The notes under the pieces: model-generated
Told to the model about the DNA's origin: nothing
Seen by the model: only the letters and a program-made list of their open reading frames with translations
Database searches by the model: none
Assembly (NCBI GenBank): GCA_028767165.1
Contig: JARACJ010000009.1
Location: forward strand, 1 to 64,000
Direction: 5' to 3'
Length of the DNA stretch: 64,000 nucleotides
DNA from: Proteobacteria bacterium DTSAM18
Lineage (GTDB): Bacteria > Myxococcota_A > UBA796 > GCA-2862545
Program-made: the position numbers and the translations under genes
Shown: positions 26,005 through 34,375 of the stretch, in pieces
Numbering within the stretch: the stretch's first letter is position 1
How the letters are laid out: every line of letters begins with the position of its first letter

Positions 26005-27888
26005 TCAGCCCTGCTCGGCCACTGCGCGCGCCGCTGCCTGCTCCAGCAGATGCTGCAGGCGACGGCCCACGGCGGGGGCGTCCTTGAGGTGGCCCTCCAT
26101 CAGCATGGCGTCGTCGAGGAGCAGCCGGGCGATGGGCTCGGCCGCCTCCTGGGCACCGGCCTCGTGCAGGGCGGCGAGGTTGCGGATCAGCGGGTGCTTC
26201 ACGTTGAGCTCGAGGTGACGCTCGGCGGCGAAGCCGGACTGGTTGGCCTGGGCGAGGATGCGCTCCATCTGCGAAGACACGCCCTCGGCGGCATCCACGA
26301 GCACGGCCGCGGAGTCGGTCAGGCGGCTCGAAGGACGCACGGAGGAGACGGCGCCGTCGAACAGCTCGGTCATCCAGGGAGCCAGGCCGGTGAGGTCGGC
26401 CTTGTCGGTGTCGTCGTCCTCGTCGTCGAGGTCGAACTCTCCACGGGCGATGGACTTGATCTCCACGCCGTCGAACTCGGTGAGCACCTGGGTGAGCCAC
26501 TCGTCGACGGTGTCGGTCAGGATGAGGACATCCCAGCCCTTCTTGCGCAGGATCTCGAGGTGGGGCGACGCCAGGGCGGCCTCGCGGGACTCCCCGGAGA
26601 GGGTCCAGATGGTGTCCTGCCCCTCGGGCATCGCGTCCTTGTACTGCTGCAGGCTCATCAGGCCCGTCTCGTCGTCGTGGGACAGCGCGTTGAAGCGGAG
26701 CAGGGGCAGGATGCGCTCACCGAGGCTGTGGTGGTCGTGGTAGTACCCCTCCTTGATGAGCACGCCGAAGGCACGCCAGAACACCTCGTAGGGGTGCTCG
26801 TCCTCGTCTTCCGCCTGCTCCCTCTTGGCGAGCTTGCCGAGGTCCTTCAGGATGCGCTTGGTGAGGGCGTCCTTGATCTTGCGGACCACCGGGGTCTTCT
26901 GGACCATCTCGCGGGACATGTTCAGGGAGATATCCTCGCTGTCGACCACGCCACGCACGAAGCGAAGCCAGTCAGGGAGCAGCTCCTTGGCATGCTCGCT
27001 GATGAGCACCCGGCGAGCGTACAGGCGAGGACCGCGGTCGGCCTCGGGGAAGAAGAGATCGTGGGGCCGGTGCTTGGGCACGAACAGCATCGCGGCGTAC
27101 TGCAGCGGCGTGTCGACCTTGAAGTGCACGCGCATCAGGGGGTCTTCGAAGTCGAAGGCGAGCGCGTGGTAGAAGTCGGCCGCCTCCTCGTCGGTGACCT
27201 CGCTCGGGCGCTTCAGCCACAGGGCCTTGCCGCTGTTGGCCTGGGTCTCACCGAGGAAGATGGGCCAGCTCAGGTAGTTGGAGTGGGCCTTGATGATGGC
27301 ACGCAGCTTGTCGTCGCTGGCGTACTCGGTGGCGTCCTCGCGAAGGTGCAGGGTGATGGTGGTGCCGCGGGTGGTGCGGGAGCCCTCCTCGATGGCGTAG
27401 GTGCCGTCGCCCTTGGACGACCAGCGCACCGGCGCCTCGCCCTTGCGGGCCGACAGGGTGTCGACCGTGACCTCGTCGGCCACCATGAAGGAGCTGTAGA
27501 AGCCCACGCCGAACTGACCGATCAGCTCGGGCAGCTGCTCCTTGCCCTGGGCCTTGAGATCCTCGAAGAAGGCCTTGGAGCCGGAGCGCGCGATGGTGCC
27601 CAGGTTCTCGATCGCCTCCTCCTCGGTCATGCCGACGCCGTCGTCTTCGAGGGTGATGGTGTTCGCTTCCTCGTCGACCGTGATGCGGATGCCCGCCTGC
27701 TCGCCGGCGATGGGGTTCAGGCCCCCCTCGGTGAGCTCCAGGAACCGCACCTTGTCCAGCGCGTCGGCGGCGTTGGACACGAGCTCCCGCAGGAACACGT
27801 CACGGTTGGAGTAGACGGAGTGGATCATCAGGTCGAGGAGCTGCTGGACTTCGGCCTTGAAGCCATGGGTGGTGGCCGTCATGGTCAT
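26005..27888 (-). CDS. htpG: chaperone HtpG (Hsp90)
   Basis: This 627-residue protein is full length. The N-terminal ATPase domain has the family signatures NRDVFLRELVSNAADALDK, LEDDGVGMTEEE, IARSGSKAF and IGQFGVGFYSSFMVAD; the middle domain has SREMVQKTPVVRKIK with the catalytic Arg; the C-terminal dimerisation domain is present. It refolds and remodels client proteins with ATP in the cytoplasm. A GGAG site precedes ATG. No CIRCE element is visible upstream; a sigma-70-like promoter is at 28009-28036. It is divergent from a peroxiredoxin gene, a sensible stress pair. Confidence 0.97.
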   Translation of the reverse strand: MTMTATTHGFKAEVQQLLDLMIHSVYSNRDVFLRELVSNAADALDKVRFLELTEGGLNPIAGEQAGIRITVDEEANTITLEDDGVGMTEEEAIENLGTIARSGSKAFFEDLKAQGKEQLPELIGQFGVGFYSSFMVADEVTVDTLSARKGEAPVRWSSKGDGTYAIEEGSRTTRGTTITLHLREDATEYASDDKLRAIIKAHSNYLSWPIFLGETQANSGKALWLKRPSEVTDEEAADFYHALAFDFEDPLMRVHFKVDTPLQYAAMLFVPKHRPHDLFFPEADRGPRLYARRVLISEHAKELLPDWLRFVRGVVDSEDISLNMSREMVQKTPVVRKIKDALTKRILKDLGKLAKREQAEDEDEHPYEVFWRAFGVLIKEGYYHDHHSLGERILPLLRFNALSHDDETGLMSLQQYKDAMPEGQDTIWTLSGESREAALASPHLEILRKKGWDVLILTDTVDEWLTQVLTEFDGVEIKSIARGEFDLDDEDDDTDKADLTGLAPWMTELFDGAVSSVRPSSRLTDSAAVLVDAAEGVSSQMERILAQANQSGFAAERHLELNVKHPLIRNLAALHEAGAQEAAEPIARLLLDDAMLMEGHLKDAPAVGRRLQHLLEQAAARAVAEQG

Positions 27889-28193
27889 CTCCGATGGGCT
27901 GGTCCCGGACCGGTGGCCGGCGGGACGGATTCAGACGAGAGAAGGGCCCCGAGAAAACGAGGCCTGGGTGCTCGGGCCGCGGCAGGCGCCACGCCCCATG
28001 TCACGGCCATCGTAGACACACCTCACGGAGCGACAACCGGGCATGAAAACGGCCCCAGGAGCGCACGAGAGCGTTCCAACAAAAAGCGACACCCTTGTCG
28101 TGACGCCCCGGGTCGGGCAGCTTAAGGACCCATCTTGTCCCGATGGCGTGGGGTTCGCCCACGCTTCCACAACCAAGCGCACGGAGTACCGAC
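27889..28193. other. divergent promoter region of htpG and peroxiredoxin, 305 bp
   Basis: Apart from the candidate htpG promoter and the GGAG sites I see no CIRCE dyad, no heat-shock CTTGAA-CCCCAT pair and no OxyR-like site. The stretch ATGAAAACGG and TTCCAACAAAAAGCGAC around 28040-28090 is A-richer than its surroundings. Confidence 0.4.
28009..28036 (-). promoter_or_regulatory. candidate promoter for htpG
   Basis: On the minus strand TTGTCG, a 16-base spacer and TACGAT. The start point would be near 28002, leaving an untranslated leader of about 114 bases. Match to consensus is moderate. Confidence 0.4.
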
Positions 28194-28763
28194 ATGGGAA
28201 TCGTTGGCAACAAGGCACCTGAGTTTTCTGGCGACGCCGCCCTGAACGGAGAGGTCACCCAGATCTCCCTCGACAGCTACAAGGGCAAGTGGCTGGTGCT
28301 CTTCTTCTACCCCCTGGACTTCACCTTCGTCTGCCCCACCGAGATCGTGGCATTCGACGACGCCCGCGCCAAGTTCGCTGAGGCCGGTGCCGAGATCGTC
28401 GGTGTGTCCGTCGACTCCGTCCACACCCACCTCGCCTGGACCCGTACCCCCCGCAACGAGGCTGGCGTCGGCAACCTGGGCTTCCCCCTGCTGTCCGACC
28501 TCGGCGGCCGCATCGCCTCCGCCTACGACGTCCTGAACGGCGACGTGGCCCTGCGCGGCGTCTTCGTCATCGACCCCGAGGGCGTGGTCCAGTCCGCCAC
28601 CGTGAACTTCCTCCCCATCGGCCGCAACGTCGACGAGGTCTACCGCACCCTGAAGGCTGCGCAGTTCACCCGTGAGCACGGTCAGGTCTGCCCCGCCAAC
28701 TGGCAAGTGGGCGACGATGGAATGGACGCGACGCTCGAGGGCGTTGCCGAGACCATCGGCTGA
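28194..28763 (+). CDS. 2-Cys peroxiredoxin, AhpC/Prx1 type
   Basis: This 189-residue enzyme reduces hydrogen peroxide and organic peroxides in the cytoplasm. The peroxidatic Cys47 is in DFTFVCPTE and the resolving Cys166 in HGQVCPANW, which places it in the typical 2-Cys AhpC/Prx1 group; the catalytic Arg is in LRGVFVID. The start at 28194 has GGAG at good spacing. No AhpF or thioredoxin gene is near, so the reductant is encoded elsewhere. The last 15 codons form one arm of a 23-bp inverted repeat. Confidence 0.94.
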   Translation: MGIVGNKAPEFSGDAALNGEVTQISLDSYKGKWLVLFFYPLDFTFVCPTEIVAFDDARAKFAEAGAEIVGVSVDSVHTHLAWTRTPRNEAGVGNLGFPLLSDLGGRIASAYDVLNGDVALRGVFVIDPEGVVQSATVNFLPIGRNVDEVYRTLKAAQFTREHGQVCPANWQVGDDGMDATLEGVAETIG

Positions 28764-28795
28764 GAAAAGTAGGCGTCGCGACCATTCCATCGTCG
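28712..28795. repeat. 23-bp inverted repeat spanning the end of the peroxiredoxin gene
   Basis: Arms 28712-28734 and 28773-28795 are complementary at 22 of 23 positions (core GATGGAATGG and CCATTCCATC). The left arm is peroxiredoxin coding sequence and the stop codon lies in the 38-base loop. It could act as a terminator but has no T run. It recalls the structured elements at 15.1 and 29.5 kb, whose stems also use the end of the gene. Confidence 0.85.
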
Positions 28796-28806
28796 CGGCG
28801 GCCGGA

Positions 28807-28915
28807 CTGCTCGGCCCAGCACGGCCGGGGCTTCGTTGCTGCGCTTGGCCTGTACAGAAGTACAGGCCGGCGCTGGCGCCTCGCCCCGACCGCGCTGGGC
28901 CTTCGCATTCCTGGG
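28807..28915. repeat. 110-bp palindromic repeat, copy 1
   Basis: The whole unit is an imperfect palindrome. Outer GGCCCAGC (28813) pairs with GCTGGGCC (28894-28901); the core GGCCTGTAC (28847-28855) pairs with GTACAGGCC (28860-28868) around a 4-base loop. The flanks continue as CTTCGCATTCCTGGG. It looks like a REP/MITE-type extragenic element. No transposase adjoins. Confidence 0.85.
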
Positions 28916-28933
28916 GAGTGCCGTGAAGGCGGC

Positions 28934-29043
28934 CTGCTTGGCCCAGCACGGCCAAGGCTTCGTTGCTGCGCTTGGCCTGTACAAGAAGTACAGGCCGGCG
29001 CTGGCGCCTCGCCCCGACCGCGCTGGGCCTTCGCATTCCTGGG
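28934..29043. repeat. 110-bp palindromic repeat, copy 2
   Basis: A direct copy of the unit at 28807, spaced at 127 bp, with the same outer GGCCCAGC/GCTGGGCC arms and the same core palindrome, one base longer in the loop (AAGAA). Nearly all changes between copies lie in the stem flank (CGGGGC for CAAGGC), so both are recent. Confidence 0.85.
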
Positions 29044-29174
29044 CTGGCTGTTCTGGCGTGCTTCCCTGGGATTGCGTTCGCGTTTCTTGGGCGGTGCCGG
29101 GGCGGGTGATGTGCCGGGGCGACGCCCGGCCGCCTTGGCACGCGGGGTTCTTCGTCGCTGCGCTCCTCGCCCCG

Positions 29175-29368
29175 CACGCACCCTGACGGCCGGGCTGGCG
29201 GTGGTGGCCGTGGGTAGGGCTCGCGCCGAAACAGCCTCACTCCCCCGTGACGGAGCCGACGCCCCGCCCCCCACGCACCCTGACGGCCGGGCTGCCTGTG
29301 GTGGCCATGGGTAGGGCTCGCGCCGAAGCAGCCTCATTCCCCCGTGACAGCGCCGACGACCCGCCCCC
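29175..29368. repeat. 97-bp tandem duplication
   Basis: Two head-to-tail units, 29175-29271 and 29272-29368, share CACGCACCCTGACGGCCGGGCT, TGGTGGCC, GGGTAGGGCTCGCGCCGAA and CCCCCGTGAC. They differ at scattered single positions. No open frame with a start and ribosome site fits. It lies between the palindromic repeats and the third structured element, completing a gene-free block of 802 bp (28764-29565). Confidence 0.8.
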
Positions 29369-29397
29369 CACTGTTCCAAGACACAAAAAGGCCCCCA

Positions 29398-29575
29398 GGA
29401 GAAGGGAGGCGGGTTCACGGACCGAGGGCGGCGAGCGGGATGCACAGGCACGGGGCCAGGTCCGAAGGACCGGTCAGGAGGAGGGAGCCTACTGGAGGTA
29501 GGTGACCGACGACGGGGGCCGCGTGCCGAAGCAGCACGCCGACGCCCGACGGGAGTGAACCCGCCTCACTTCTCC
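29398..29575 (-). repeat. structured ~180-nt element, copy 3, at the 3' end of the sulfotransferase gene
   Basis: Arms 29398-29418 and 29555-29575 pair at 20 of 21 positions, but their sequence differs from copies 1 and 2, while the interior is conserved (CTCGCCGCCCTCGGTCCGT, CCTACCTCCAGTAGG, GGTCC-TTC-GGACC, GCGTGC...GCACGC, minus-strand reading). The 5' arm is the end of the sulfotransferase gene with its TGA. After the 3' arm comes TGGGGGCCTTTTTGTG, a true U tract. This is good evidence for an RNA terminator or 3'-UTR domain with compensating stem changes. Confidence 0.8.
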
Positions 29576-30594
29576 CGAAGGATGACGTCGAGGTAGAACT
29601 TCACCTTCGTCAGCAGGCGACCCAGCGCGTTGCGGTGGATGTCCTTGCGCAGCCAGGTGAGGGTGCGGCGCTCGAGGTGGTAGCGGTCCCACTTCTTGGA
29701 CTCCCGCTGGGCTGCCTTCGCCACGGCCTCGTCGACGTCCTTCAGGGGCTCCCACAGGGACTCGCGGGTGTAGCCGTAGGGCTCGAGCATCTCGTCGGTG
29801 ATGCCGTGGAGCATCTCCTGGAGCATCTTGATGCGCTCCGGGTTGTGGGCGACCTGGCGGGCCCACTTGTGCACGGACTTCGTGTTCGGCTTGCTGTCGG
29901 CCTTCACGCCGATGGGATCGCCGAGGCCCGCGACCTCCATCTTCTTCTGCCCGTAGTGGATCATCTCGGGCGTGTACGCCATGTCGGCGGCCTCGCAGAT
30001 GGCCCGCAGGGCCTTCTCGGGGTCGGCCACCAGGTCTTCGTAGCGGACGTGCACGAAGTGCTTCACGCCCGGGTCCTTCACGAAGTCCGACAGCGCGGGC
30101 ACGTAGCGCTCCACGATGCGGTTGTGGGCCCAGGCCGCCTTCCAGTCGTTGTCGAAGAAGCTCTTCGCGAACGAGCTGAAGATGGCGAAGGGGTGCCGGG
30201 TGAGGATGACGAACACCGCATCCGGGTACAGCTTGCGCATGAAGGGCAGGATCAGGCCGTAGGCCGGGGTCTTGTCCAGGAAGAAGCGCTTGCCGGTCGG
30301 CTCGAGCATGTCGCCGTACATCTTGTCGGTGTACGCGCGCAGGGCGTCGAGGTAGGCCTCCTCACCGCCGGGCATGTCGGCCACGAACTCCTTGACCGCC
30401 TGGGCGGCCTGGTACTGGTCGTAGGGAGCCTTGTCGACGTAGCCGTACATGCCCAGGTGGGCGATGGGGGTGAGCAGGTGGGGCTCGGGACGGGTGTAGA
30501 TGTCGGGATGCACGTTGAGCATCCGCATCAGCAGCGTGGTGCCGGAACGGGGGGCACCCACCACGAAAAACATCCTCTTCGACATGTCCGACAT
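29566..30594 (-). CDS. PAPS-dependent sulfotransferase family protein
   Basis: This 342-residue protein has the 5'-phosphosulfate-binding loop GAPRSGTTLL at residues 13-22 and the 3'-phosphate motif RHPFAIFSSF near residue 135, as in bacterial Sulfotransfer_3 enzymes that transfer sulfate from PAPS to a hydroxyl or amine. The C-terminal part is basic and helical. AGGAG lies before the ATG at 30594. It is alone, divergent from a methyltransferase gene, so the acceptor (lipid, glycan or small metabolite) is unknown. Its final codons form part of structured element copy 3. Confidence 0.88.
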   Translation of the reverse strand: MSDMSKRMFFVVGAPRSGTTLLMRMLNVHPDIYTRPEPHLLTPIAHLGMYGYVDKAPYDQYQAAQAVKEFVADMPGGEEAYLDALRAYTDKMYGDMLEPTGKRFFLDKTPAYGLILPFMRKLYPDAVFVILTRHPFAIFSSFAKSFFDNDWKAAWAHNRIVERYVPALSDFVKDPGVKHFVHVRYEDLVADPEKALRAICEAADMAYTPEMIHYGQKKMEVAGLGDPIGVKADSKPNTKSVHKWARQVAHNPERIKMLQEMLHGITDEMLEPYGYTRESLWEPLKDVDEAVAKAAQRESKKWDRYHLERRTLTWLRKDIHRNALGRLLTKVKFYLDVILREK

Positions 30595-30674
30595 GACAGA
30601 CTCCTACGCGTGACGCGCCTCTAACCGACCTGCCCGAACCCTCCCATCCAAACGCCCCATCGAGGAAACGACGC

Positions 30675-31370
30675 TTGTACGACGCGAAGGACTACGGCCG
30701 CCGGCATCCCCAGTGGCACCGCGAGGATGCCGCCCACAAGGCACGCCAGATCGCACGCACCCTACAGCATCTGGGCTGGGAACCCCGAACGGTCCTCGAC
30801 GTGGGCTGCGGCAACGGCGAGGTCCTCCGGCAGCTCGAAGGGCTGATGCCGGGGATCCAAGGCTCCGGTTGGGAGGTCCACGACCACCCCCTCACCCTCG
30901 CCCACCCGTCCGTCCGGCAGCGCCTGCACCATGGAGACCCCGTGGAACACGGCGCAACCGCCGATCTGCTCCTGTGCATGGACGTGGTCGAGCACATCCC
31001 CGACGACGAGGCCTTCGCCCGCCGCCTGCAGACCATCGCCCCCAGGGCCGTCTTCCGCTTTCCCCTCGACCTGTCCGTGTGGGATCTGCTCCGCCCCGGC
31101 CGCCTGCGCCGCGTCCGCCCGGAGCTGGGCCACGTCCACGTCTACACGGCCGAGCTCGTCCTCGACCTTCTTCGTCAGGCCGGCTGGCAGGTCGAGCACC
31201 ACCACGTCCACCACGTGCCGGTCCTCGCCACCTCGGGCCGCCGCATCGCCTCCTCCCGGCTTCGAGGGGCCCTGGAGCGGTTCACCCCGGCCGCCGCGGC
31301 ACGCCTCCTCGGTGGCTTCAGCCTCATCGTGGGCGCCTCATCCGTACCAGCCCCGAGCAACCCGGGCTGA
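30675..31370 (+). CDS. class I SAM-dependent methyltransferase
   Basis: This 231-residue protein starts at TTG with GAGGAAACG ahead. Motif I is VLDVGCGNGE (residues about 40-49) and the later DLLLCMDVVEHIPDDEA is the typical post-II segment of Methyltransf_11/23 enzymes. The His-rich run VEHHHVHHVPVL near residue 178 is unusual and may bind a metal. A start codon of the rare TTG class and moderate spacing suggest low expression. Substrate unknown; neighbours give no pathway. Confidence 0.82.
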   Translation: MYDAKDYGRRHPQWHREDAAHKARQIARTLQHLGWEPRTVLDVGCGNGEVLRQLEGLMPGIQGSGWEVHDHPLTLAHPSVRQRLHHGDPVEHGATADLLLCMDVVEHIPDDEAFARRLQTIAPRAVFRFPLDLSVWDLLRPGRLRRVRPELGHVHVYTAELVLDLLRQAGWQVEHHHVHHVPVLATSGRRIASSRLRGALERFTPAAAARLLGGFSLIVGASSVPAPSNPG

Positions 31371-31410
31371 ACATCTGTCGATGACTTCAGCAAGCGCTGG
31401 AGAACCGTCG

Positions 31411-31842
31411 ATGCACGCCCCCACTCCCCTACGGGATGCCTGGAACCTGAGCCGCGAGATCCTGGGTCCCGCACCGGCCCACCGTCGCTGGCTCCTTCCG
31501 TCGAGCATCCTGCGCCGGGCGTCCATGATGTGCATGACGCTCCTCATCGGCCTGTGGGCGCTCACCGACGTGGTCACCTTCGCCCCCTGCCTGACCGCCG
31601 CCGTCGTCGCCACCGCCGTGCACCCCATGCTGATGCGCTTCGTGGGCCGCACCCACCTGGTGGTCGATCTGGCCGTCGGGGTCACCGCCACCGTCCTGAT
31701 GCAGGTCCAGCCACACCCCGCCGCCGGTACCGGCAGCTGGACGTGGCTGGTGCTGGCACTCCTGGCCTCCGGCTGCGCCGCCCTCAGTGCGATCCTGGAG
31801 CAGCAGCTCGCCGAGGTGGAGCTGGCGATCACCGAGGTGTGA
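31411..31842 (+). CDS. small membrane protein, unknown
   Basis: This 143-residue protein has three or four hydrophobic segments (SMMCMTLLIGLWALTDVV, CLTAAVVATAVHPMLMRFV, LVVDLAVGVTATVLMQV, TWLVLALLASGCAALSAIL). I choose the ATG at 31411 because GGAG precedes it; an in-frame ATG at 31381 lacks one. No family recognised. It ends 3 bases before the convergent acylase gene. Confidence 0.65.
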   Translation: MHAPTPLRDAWNLSREILGPAPAHRRWLLPSSILRRASMMCMTLLIGLWALTDVVTFAPCLTAAVVATAVHPMLMRFVGRTHLVVDLAVGVTATVLMQVQPHPAAGTGSWTWLVLALLASGCAALSAILEQQLAEVELAITEV

Positions 31843-31845
31843 GCT

Positions 31846-34302
31846 TCACTCCTCTGCGACCTCGACCCCACCCACGAGGTTAAGCGCCTCCACGACGTCG
31901 GCGGCGATGGCCTCCTCGTCGAACAGCACGTCGCGCATCTCGCCCCGGGCGTACAGCTCTGTCTGGTCGACGTAGTGCGGGCTCTCCATGTCGTCGGACT
32001 GGCTGTAGGTCATGACGGCCCGGGCCCTGGGGCCGTCGTCCTCGTAGGCCATGGCCATCATCCAGCTGTTGCCGTTGTTCATGGGGTAGCCGTCGACCGT
32101 CAGCTCGGTGGTGCCGTTCACCAGCTCGGGCCGCTCGGGGTAGTCCACGAAGGAGCTCGTGGCCCCGGTGGACCAGTCGGCGATGCCGATGGTGCCCTCC
32201 CAGTAGGTACCGCCGGGCACGCCGATCTCCGTGCCGTCCGCGAAGGGCATGTACTGCACGTCGGCCAGGGCGGCGTTGCGGGGGATGCCCACGTCGTCGA
32301 GGGTGCGGGCGGCGAGCACGAGCGCCTGCACGATGGGGTCGTCCTCCGGGTCCTCCGGTGCCTCGATCACGGTGTTCGGCGTGGACAGGGGCTGGTTCCA
32401 GTTGAAGGGCACGTCGAACAGGCCGCCACCACCGGCGTTGAGATCGGACACGTCGAACACGCCCGAGCCCAGGAACTCCCGCCAGAGCACGGCGCCTTCG
32501 GCGTCGGCCCGGTAGGTGCCGTCCCACTCCGCCAGCACGTCACACACCTGCCCCACATCGATGTAGGGGCCGCCGTCGTGGGAGATCTCCCCCACCGCGA
32601 AGCAGTGTTCCAGCACGCCCTCGAGCGCCCGCTCCGCGATCACGGAACGCATGCCCAGGGCCGCCGCCTCGAGCTCCTGCAGATCGAACAGGGCATCGTC
32701 ACCGGACGCCGCCTGGGCGCCCTGCTCCGCCAGGTACGAGGCGTTCATCCGCGTGCGGGCCGAGCGCGGCGTACGCTCGCCGCCGTAGAGCGGGTTGTAG
32801 CCCTCCAGGGGCTCGTCGGGGTGCGTGAGCCAGTGGGAGTCGTTGGAGTTGAAGACGAAGTCGGTGCGGTTGGCCACCGGCGCACGCTCGAAGGGGATCG
32901 TGCCGGGCACCGCCGCCGCGTCGTCGTCGATCCACGTGTACAGCGGATCGGCGCCATCGAGGAGCATCAGGCCCAGCTCGGCCAGCTGCCCCGCGAACAG
33001 GTTGGAGCGCTTGTAGTTCTCCCAGCCCTCCACGGCCTCGAAGCTCAGGTAGGGCACCCGTGAGGTGTCGCCGAACCATGCCGTGCCGTCCGGGAACGCC
33101 GCGATGGTGTAGACCCACGGAATGCCCTGGTGCTCGGCGTGGGCCGCCTCGAACTCCTGCAGGTTCGTGGCCTGGGCCATGCCGAACCAGGTGTCGAGCA
33201 TGGCGACGTTGCGCTCGTTCACGTCGCGGTAGGTGAAGGCCATCGCCGGCGTCCACTTGAGGATGTCGACGTTGAGGATGGGGCCGTAGTGGGACCGCCA
33301 GTAGGTGCGCTCCTCGGTGGCGAGGGTGCCGTCCTCCTGCAGGACCTCGATGCTGTAGTCGCTCGAGGTCATCTGACGGTACTCGCCGTCGTACAGGTAG
33401 CGGGTGGGATCCTCGGGATCGACGCTGAGCATGTACAGGCTGAAGCGCGGCGCGAAGGAGACCGTGTGGGTCCAGGCCACGTGCTCGGTGAAGCCCATGT
33501 TGATCATGGGCACGCCCACGAGGCTGGTGCCGTAGATGTCGAGCTCGCCGGGGATCGTCAGGTGGGACTCGTGCCAGCGCTTCTCGCCCCAGGCGGGGAA
33601 GTGGGTGTTGCTGAGCAGCATGCCACCGCCGCTGGCGCTACGGTCGGCGCCGATGGCCCAGCCGTTGCTGCCCCGCTTGGGGCTGTTGATCTCGGCCATG
33701 GTGGCCCGCAGGTTCGCCAGGGGATCGCCCCCCTCGGCCGTGCGGGCCGCCCCGCCCCTGGGGGGTTTGTAGCCGCGGTCCGGGTGCTGGGCGTCGGCCA
33801 CGTAGCCCACGAAGTTCTTGCCGGAGCCGTCGAGCCCGAGGGCCAGGATGTAGGTGAACAGGTCGAGGTGATCGATGGGCTTGACCCACGCCTCGCCCTC
33901 GCACTGGCTCGGGAAGTCGCCGTCTGCGTAGGCGCGGCTCACGCCCGCGGCGTAGCCGATGAGGAGCTCCTGGTAGCGGGGGGCGAGGCCCTCCCACAGC
34001 TCCTCGGCGTCCTTGCGGACGTCCAGTGCCTTCCAGCCGAAGTCGGACCGGATGTTGGCGTCACCCTCGCCAGGGCCGAAGTACTTCGACCGCTCGCTGT
34101 TGGTCTTCACGATCTGGTCGGCCAGCACGCACCCGTTGTCGCGGGTCATGGCGTAGCCCATGCCGTAGGCCAGGCTGCCGTAGTCGTCGGCCTGGATGTG
34201 GGGGACGCCGTGGGACGTCCAGCGAATGTCAACCGAATAGGTGGCGGTGTCCTGGTCGACGCAGCCCATCAGGCTCAAAAGCAACAAGAAGGATCCACGC
34301 AT
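31846..34302 (-). CDS. penicillin-acylase-family hydrolase, lipoprotein
   Basis: This 818-residue Ntn-hydrolase has a lipobox (LSLMGC), an alpha-chain region, and the catalytic Ser212 in KRGSNGWAIG, which becomes the N-terminus of the beta chain after self-cleavage. Family landmarks follow: LLSNTHFPAWG, the oxyanion Asn in FVFNSNDSHW, and NYKRS. This group includes acyl-homoserine-lactone acylases (PvdQ, QuiP type) and penicillin/cephalosporin acylases; here the lipid anchor puts it in the envelope. Substrate is not readable: signal quenching or lactam or lipopeptide hydrolysis are possible. Length is normal for the AHL-acylase branch. Confidence 0.9.
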   Translation of the reverse strand: MRGSFLLLLSLMGCVDQDTATYSVDIRWTSHGVPHIQADDYGSLAYGMGYAMTRDNGCVLADQIVKTNSERSKYFGPGEGDANIRSDFGWKALDVRKDAEELWEGLAPRYQELLIGYAAGVSRAYADGDFPSQCEGEAWVKPIDHLDLFTYILALGLDGSGKNFVGYVADAQHPDRGYKPPRGGAARTAEGGDPLANLRATMAEINSPKRGSNGWAIGADRSASGGGMLLSNTHFPAWGEKRWHESHLTIPGELDIYGTSLVGVPMINMGFTEHVAWTHTVSFAPRFSLYMLSVDPEDPTRYLYDGEYRQMTSSDYSIEVLQEDGTLATEERTYWRSHYGPILNVDILKWTPAMAFTYRDVNERNVAMLDTWFGMAQATNLQEFEAAHAEHQGIPWVYTIAAFPDGTAWFGDTSRVPYLSFEAVEGWENYKRSNLFAGQLAELGLMLLDGADPLYTWIDDDAAAVPGTIPFERAPVANRTDFVFNSNDSHWLTHPDEPLEGYNPLYGGERTPRSARTRMNASYLAEQGAQAASGDDALFDLQELEAAALGMRSVIAERALEGVLEHCFAVGEISHDGGPYIDVGQVCDVLAEWDGTYRADAEGAVLWREFLGSGVFDVSDLNAGGGGLFDVPFNWNQPLSTPNTVIEAPEDPEDDPIVQALVLAARTLDDVGIPRNAALADVQYMPFADGTEIGVPGGTYWEGTIGIADWSTGATSSFVDYPERPELVNGTTELTVDGYPMNNGNSWMMAMAYEDDGPRARAVMTYSQSDDMESPHYVDQTELYARGEMRDVLFDEEAIAADVVEALNLVGGVEVAEE

Positions 34303-34375
34303 GTCATGCCTCCATCACAGGAGAGCCTAGCAGAATCCTCCACGGCGGAGCACGGGTGTTCTTTTCCCCCGACGC

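Noticed and set aside
27889-28193. CIRCE or heat-shock sigma promoter for htpG
   Set aside because: No TTAGCACTC dyad or CTTGAA-CCCCAT pair could be found.
29136-29151. TGGCACG site in the repeat block
   Set aside because: The -12 position is TC, not GC, and no gene follows on that strand.
28666-29451. Open frames through the repeat block (28.7-29.5 kb) on the minus strand
   Set aside because: They translate the palindromic repeats in several frames, have no ribosome site and share no protein family.
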